This document shows positions 6,164-8,136 of a stretch of DNA of 8,136 nucleotides, piece by piece. Location: positions 1-8,136 of the forward strand of contig JAICSL010000060.1 of NCBI GenBank assembly GCA_025936955.1, in the 5' to 3' direction. Position numbers and translations under genes: made by a program. The notes beneath the pieces were generated by a model. It saw nothing but the letters and a program-made list of their open reading frames with translations, had not been told where the DNA came from and made no database searches. The stretch is from Nitrososphaeraceae archaeon (GTDB lineage Archaea; Thermoproteota; Nitrososphaeria; Nitrososphaerales; Nitrososphaeraceae). Numbering within the stretch: position 1 is the first letter of the stretch; each line of letters starts with the position of its first letter.

Positions 6164-6210
6164 GTTTTGTAGGTTGTACGCTATTGCTTTTACAATTTAA
6201 CCTACAAAAC
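6164..6210. repeat. 12-bp perfect inverted repeat with a 23-nt spacer
   Basis: GTTTTGTAGGTT (6164-6175) and AACCTACAAAAC (6199-6210) are exact reverse complements. They lie about 75 bp upstream of the hydrolase TATA-like box and about 270 nt past the ribbon-helix-helix gene. Both arms are relatively GC-rich for this spacer. It may be a stem-loop in RNA, a protein-binding site or a miniature element relic. Confidence 0.65.
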
Positions 6211-6417
6211 CTACTTACATTCATTCTGAAATAATTATTGGAAATACTTTTATGATTTATGTCATTCGTTTAGTCATACGATGGATATTAGTTTTTCAAT
6301 ATTGTAGTTGCAACCAATGAATCATATGCAGATGCAATTAATCCTGATCGAACACAATCTATATCTGTTCCCTCTATCAAAAATGAGATATTTTAAATTA
6401 TACTTTGATGAAGGTTT

Positions 6418-6480
6418 AAAAAGTCTTGTTTACAGCGTTAAAATATTATATGATTTTTTACCGTAAATAATCATCGCTGT
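6418..6480 (-). terminator. Compound hairpin and T5 after the ribbon-helix-helix gene
   Basis: Directly after the stop codon at 6481-6483 the minus strand can fold with ACAGCG paired to CGCTGT (6475-6480 with 6432-6437). Stacked on it is ATGATT paired to AATCAT (6469-6474 with 6450-6455), with a 12-nt bulge on one side. T5 at 6418-6422 follows. It is likely the 3' end signal of the gene. Confidence 0.4.
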
Positions 6481-7329
6481 TCAACTTTCATAAAATTGAG
6501 TTTGAAAGGAGAATGTAATCGCGTTGGATGTCAGGCTATAGAATTTTATAGGTCCTTTTATTATTGGTTCAATTAGTCCTTCTAAAAATGCTTTCAAATG
6601 AATTGAGAAATTAATATTTATATCGTGGTTTACTATAAAATAATGAGTGCTATGATCAACAGTTCCATTATTTTCATAGTTGATTCTATGCTCATAACAT
6701 TGAAACCTCTTAAACCATATTTCTAGAAATTGAACTATAGTATTGCTATTTACTTCGTGAAAAAGATAAGGCAAATATTCATTAGCTGCTGTGAGTCCCT
6801 CCTCTCTGCTATCTTTGTTAATGTGTTCTTCATTTAATCTAGCAAAACTTTTCCTAAGCAAGTCCTTGCTAACTAGGATAAATCCTAATTCTTCAAAATA
6901 TCTATCACAGGTGACATGATTTTCTAATATCTTGTTTACAGTACTGCTTAGTGATATACGGTTTTTCTTTGATTCTCTGCTTAATGCTCTGATGATGTCT
7001 TCTTGTATTCTGAAACCTTGATGAATTGTCCTTTTGTTTTTAGCGAATGTAAAAAAGTCTCGATCATTATTCCTTCTCTCTGTTACTACTGTTAAGCTAG
7101 ATGAGGATATCATCCCTATAACATGTTCCTCTTCATGGTATCCTTGTCTTCCAAAGAAGATATTATAGCTGTTATTGGCTGCTTCACTTGTTGCAGTTGC
7201 AATCGGAATAAGTGTTAAAGGTATAACCTCAAATGACGCTATTATTATAATTATGGTTCCTACTGTCAGCAATCCAAATTTTGATATAGTATAGCAATGT
7301 GATAAGGTAGTGTTTGTAGACTCACTCAT
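6481..7329 (-). CDS. Ribbon-helix-helix (CopG/Arc-like) protein with N-terminal hydrophobic segment and C-terminal alpha/beta domain
   Basis: The 282-residue protein contains a ribbon-helix-helix DNA-binding module at about 104-139. A beta strand GFRIQE is followed by helices DIIRALSRESKKN and SLSSTVNKILENHV, matching the CopG/Arc pattern. A linker (about 145-195) precedes a C-terminal domain (about 196-277) with HYFIVNHDININFSIHLKAFLEGL. Similar two-part proteins of about 200 residues are, to my knowledge, frequent in Nitrososphaeria, and their function is unknown. Unusually, residues 18-47 form a hydrophobic stretch (IIIIIASF and so on) resembling a membrane helix or signal peptide, which would tether the regulator to the membrane. 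The ATG at 7329 is supported by a TATA-like box about 26 nt upstream, which implies leaderless transcription. An internal ATG (7113, codon 73) would give a soluble 210-residue form. A palindrome upstream (7380-7396) may be an autoregulatory operator. Confidence 0.72.
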   Translation of the reverse strand: MSESTNTTLSHCYTISKFGLLTVGTIIIIIASFEVIPLTLIPIATATSEAANNSYNIFFGRQGYHEEEHVIGMISSSSLTVVTERRNNDRDFFTFAKNKRTIHQGFRIQEDIIRALSRESKKNRISLSSTVNKILENHVTCDRYFEELGFILVSKDLLRKSFARLNEEHINKDSREEGLTAANEYLPYLFHEVNSNTIVQFLEIWFKRFQCYEHRINYENNGTVDHSTHYFIVNHDININFSIHLKAFLEGLIEPIIKGPIKFYSLTSNAITFSFQTQFYES

Positions 7330-7350
7330 TCGGACATAATAATAAATAGT

Positions 7351-7360
7351 TCATATAATT
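7351..7360 (-). promoter_or_regulatory. TATA-like box of the ribbon-helix-helix gene
   Basis: The minus strand reads AATTATATGA centred about 26 nt before the ATG at 7329. At the standard archaeal spacing this places the transcription start at the start codon. It supports the long, membrane-segment form of the protein. Confidence 0.45.
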
Positions 7361-7379
7361 AAGTTGTTCTACAATATTG

Positions 7380-7396
7380 ATAAAACTTGGTTTTAT
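7380..7396. promoter_or_regulatory. 17-bp palindrome upstream of the ribbon-helix-helix gene
   Basis: ATAAAAC-TTG-GTTTTAT is a perfect 7-bp inverted repeat with a 3-bp centre. It lies about 20 bp upstream of the TATA-like box of the ribbon-helix-helix gene. Proteins of that fold bind short inverted repeats as paired dimers, so an autoregulatory site is plausible. Confidence 0.35.
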
Positions 7397-7546
7397 TATA
7401 CTGATATTGAGATTATCTAATATATGTCTCCTCCGTACATACACAAAAGTATTCTCCAAATAAATATTTAGAAAGTATCTTTATAATGTATTATTGACTT
7501 GTAATATTATTCTTTAATATCTTCTATAACTGATGCGATCTATTGA

Positions 7547-7563
7547 AGGATATTGTATATCCT
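7547..7563 (+). promoter_or_regulatory. Small perfect hairpin before the 31-codon frame
   Basis: AGGATAT-TGT-ATATCCT forms a 7-bp stem with a 3-nt loop and ends 7 nt before the ATG at 7571. It could be an operator or an RNA hairpin affecting the small frame, or a chance palindrome. Confidence 0.25.
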
Positions 7564-7570
7564 CTGTAGG

Positions 7571-7666
7571 ATGCCTACTTCAAGACCATTGATCTGGGTG
7601 AGAATAATATTGATAGTATTGATGCTAGTCTCCGATTTTGTCAGTCATCCTTACTCCGTTAAATGA
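7571..7666 (+). CDS. Doubtful 31-residue hydrophobic peptide ORF
   Basis: An ATG preceded by TGTAGG opens a 31-codon frame ending in TGA. The product has a basic start (MPTSRP, then WVR) followed by a single hydrophobic run (IILIVLMLV) and a polar tail. It looks like either a small membrane peptide or the orphaned signal-peptide start of a lost secreted protein. A perfect 7-bp hairpin (7547-7563) ends 7 nt before the ATG. The short length means chance cannot be excluded. Confidence 0.22.
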   Translation: MPTSRPLIWVRIILIVLMLVSDFVSHPYSVK

Positions 7667-7828
7667 AATGACTTAAGCAAATAGTTATGTCATAAATTTT
7701 TTTTGAGATAAAGATGAAATGTTTTAATTAATTCATCTTCATTAATTATGGTCAAGACTTTTTCGCTTGAGACTATAATTGTATTCTAAAGTATAAATTT
7801 AGAAGAGGACAATCTGGAATATTTAAAA

Positions 7829-7848
7829 TTGTTCAACATTGTGCAACA
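7829..7848 (+). promoter_or_regulatory. Two tandem 10-bp operator-like elements next to the promoter of the right-edge gene
   Basis: TTGTTCAACA and TTGTGCAACA stand head to tail (9 of 10 identical) and are each a TTG-N2-CAA dyad, so the centres are 10 bp apart, about one helical turn. They end 4 bp before the TATA-like TTTAAAAAA. TTTAAAA and TTTAAA also frame the pair on both sides. The position suits an activator or a TATA/BRE-proximal repressor. Confidence 0.45.
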
Positions 7849-7851
7849 CAA

Positions 7852-7860
7852 TTTAAAAAA
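7852..7860 (+). promoter_or_regulatory. TATA-like box of the Pro/Thr-rich secreted protein gene
   Basis: TTTAAAAAA is centred about 40 nt before the TTG start at 7896. Transcription would begin near 7881 and leave a leader of about 15 nt. This agrees with the spacing at other genes in the window and helps choose the TTG. Confidence 0.45.
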
Positions 7861-7895
7861 CTTTTAGTATTAGGTTTTTAGTTACATTTACTGTA

Positions 7896-8136
7896 TTGTA
7901 CAAAAATCTAAAGAGTACGTTAATTTTTCTCTCAATAATATTAATTCTCTCTAGTGTTAGTATAGGAGGATTATCATTTAAGGGACAGATATCATATGCT
8001 CAAGATGCAGGTCAACCAACTGAGACACCAACAGCACCTCCTTGTGATCCAAACACTCCCGATAGTTGTCCACCAACAGAAACTCCAACACCAACACCAA
8101 CAGAGAATGCAACAGGAGCAGCAGCACCAACAGAGA
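7896..8136 (+). CDS. Secreted Pro/Thr-rich surface protein, N-terminus only (TTG start, runs off the right edge)
   Basis: The frame is open from 7857 and contains no ATG before the hydrophobic core; TTG at 7896 is the only plausible initiator. From it, 80 residues are visible and begin with a classic signal peptide. A basic MYKNLK is followed by a hydrophobic core (about 8-23) and ends at QISYAQ (31-36), the same AYAQ-like end common in Nitrososphaeria secreted proteins. The mature start is DAGQ, followed by a Pro/Thr/Glu-rich linker (TETPTAPP, PTETPTPTPTENATG). This linker holds two Cys (50 and 58) that could form a small loop and one NAT glycosylation sequon. The Pro/Thr stretch looks like a cell-surface spacer in front of a domain beyond the edge, whose function is not visible. 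The gene stands alone, divergent from the ribbon-helix-helix gene, with a TATA-like box and tandem operator-like elements. Confidence 0.65.
   Translation, partial: MYKNLKSTLIFLSIILILSSVSIGGLSFKGQISYAQDAGQPTETPTAPPCDPNTPDSCPPTETPTPTPTENATGAAAPTE

Larger units (their letters stand above)
6006..6480. other. Intergenic region between the hydrolase and ribbon-helix-helix genes
   Basis: This 475-bp spacer holds the hydrolase promoter, a perfect 12-bp inverted repeat (6164-6210) and a compound hairpin right after the ribbon-helix-helix gene (6418-6480). Short plus-strand frames between 6290 and 6480 (up to about 50 codons) have no ribosome site and match nothing I recognise. Confidence 0.5.
7330..7895. 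other. Divergent intergenic region with promoters and short palindromes
   Basis: This 566-bp spacer separates divergent genes. It holds the ribbon-helix-helix promoter and its palindrome, and a hairpin (7547-7563) ahead of a doubtful 31-codon frame. It also holds an 8-bp inverted repeat (AAGATGAA 7711-7718 with TTCATCTT 7732-7739), a T8 run near 7697-7704, and the promoter with tandem sites of the right-edge gene. No larger coding frame or RNA gene is recognised. Confidence 0.5.

Noticed and set aside
6296..6400. Short plus-strand frame reading like VVATNESYADAI, considered as a remnant of a cell-wall-binding repeat
   Set aside because: Only about 34 codons bounded by stops, no start codon and only a passing resemblance; chance is the simpler explanation.
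3993..6430. A 13-bp identical sequence (TAAAAAGTCTTGT) near 3996 and 6417, considered as a shared promoter element
   Set aside because: One or so such match is expected by chance in an AT-rich window of this size, and the second copy is not upstream of any gene on the matching strand.

Overview
The window is AT-rich archaeal DNA, most probably from an ammonia-oxidising Nitrososphaeria (Thaumarchaeota) genome of the low-GC Nitrososphaerales/Nitrosocosmicus kind. This is inference from several signs. Secreted proteins end their signal peptides in AYGQ or SYAQ. TATA-like boxes lie about 26 or about 40 nt before start codons, and most genes lack a Shine-Dalgarno site. There is a tandem Lrp/AsnC-type regulator, and a ribbon-helix-helix protein with an extra C-terminal domain. 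T-rich tracts follow genes. No rRNA, tRNA, CRISPR array or intact transposase was found.

Left part, plus strand (1-2549): a two-gene translationally coupled unit. The first gene enters from beyond the left edge and encodes a surface-exposed protein with COG1361/NEW3-like beta domains and a C-terminal membrane anchor. It overlaps by 11 nt a MacB/FtsX-type ABC permease that has its own AGGAGG ribosome site. Together they look like the membrane and extracellular parts of a MacB-like exporter or mechanotransmission ABC system. The ATPase subunit is not in view. A pyrimidine-rich T tract follows.

Middle part, minus strand (2761-7329): four well-supported single genes separated by long AT-rich spacers. 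They are a double Lrp-like regulator, a small protein with a Cys/His cluster, a secreted alpha/beta hydrolase (lipase-like) and a ribbon-helix-helix regulator with an N-terminal hydrophobic segment. The double regulator lies inside a nearly perfect 55-bp inverted repeat (2761-2815 and 4215-4269) whose outer ends both read GTAC. This makes a 1.5-kb unit resembling an insertion sequence or a captured-gene transposon without a recognisable transposase, and it is the most unusual structure in the window.

Right edge, plus strand (7896 to end): the start of a secreted Pro/Thr-rich protein, initiated from TTG. Two 10-bp tandem operator-like elements lie immediately upstream of its TATA-like box. The spacers also hold several short palindromes and hairpins that are candidate operators or terminators. 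Apart from the permease pair, no metabolic pathway links the genes. The theme is cell-surface and secreted proteins interleaved with DNA-binding regulators.
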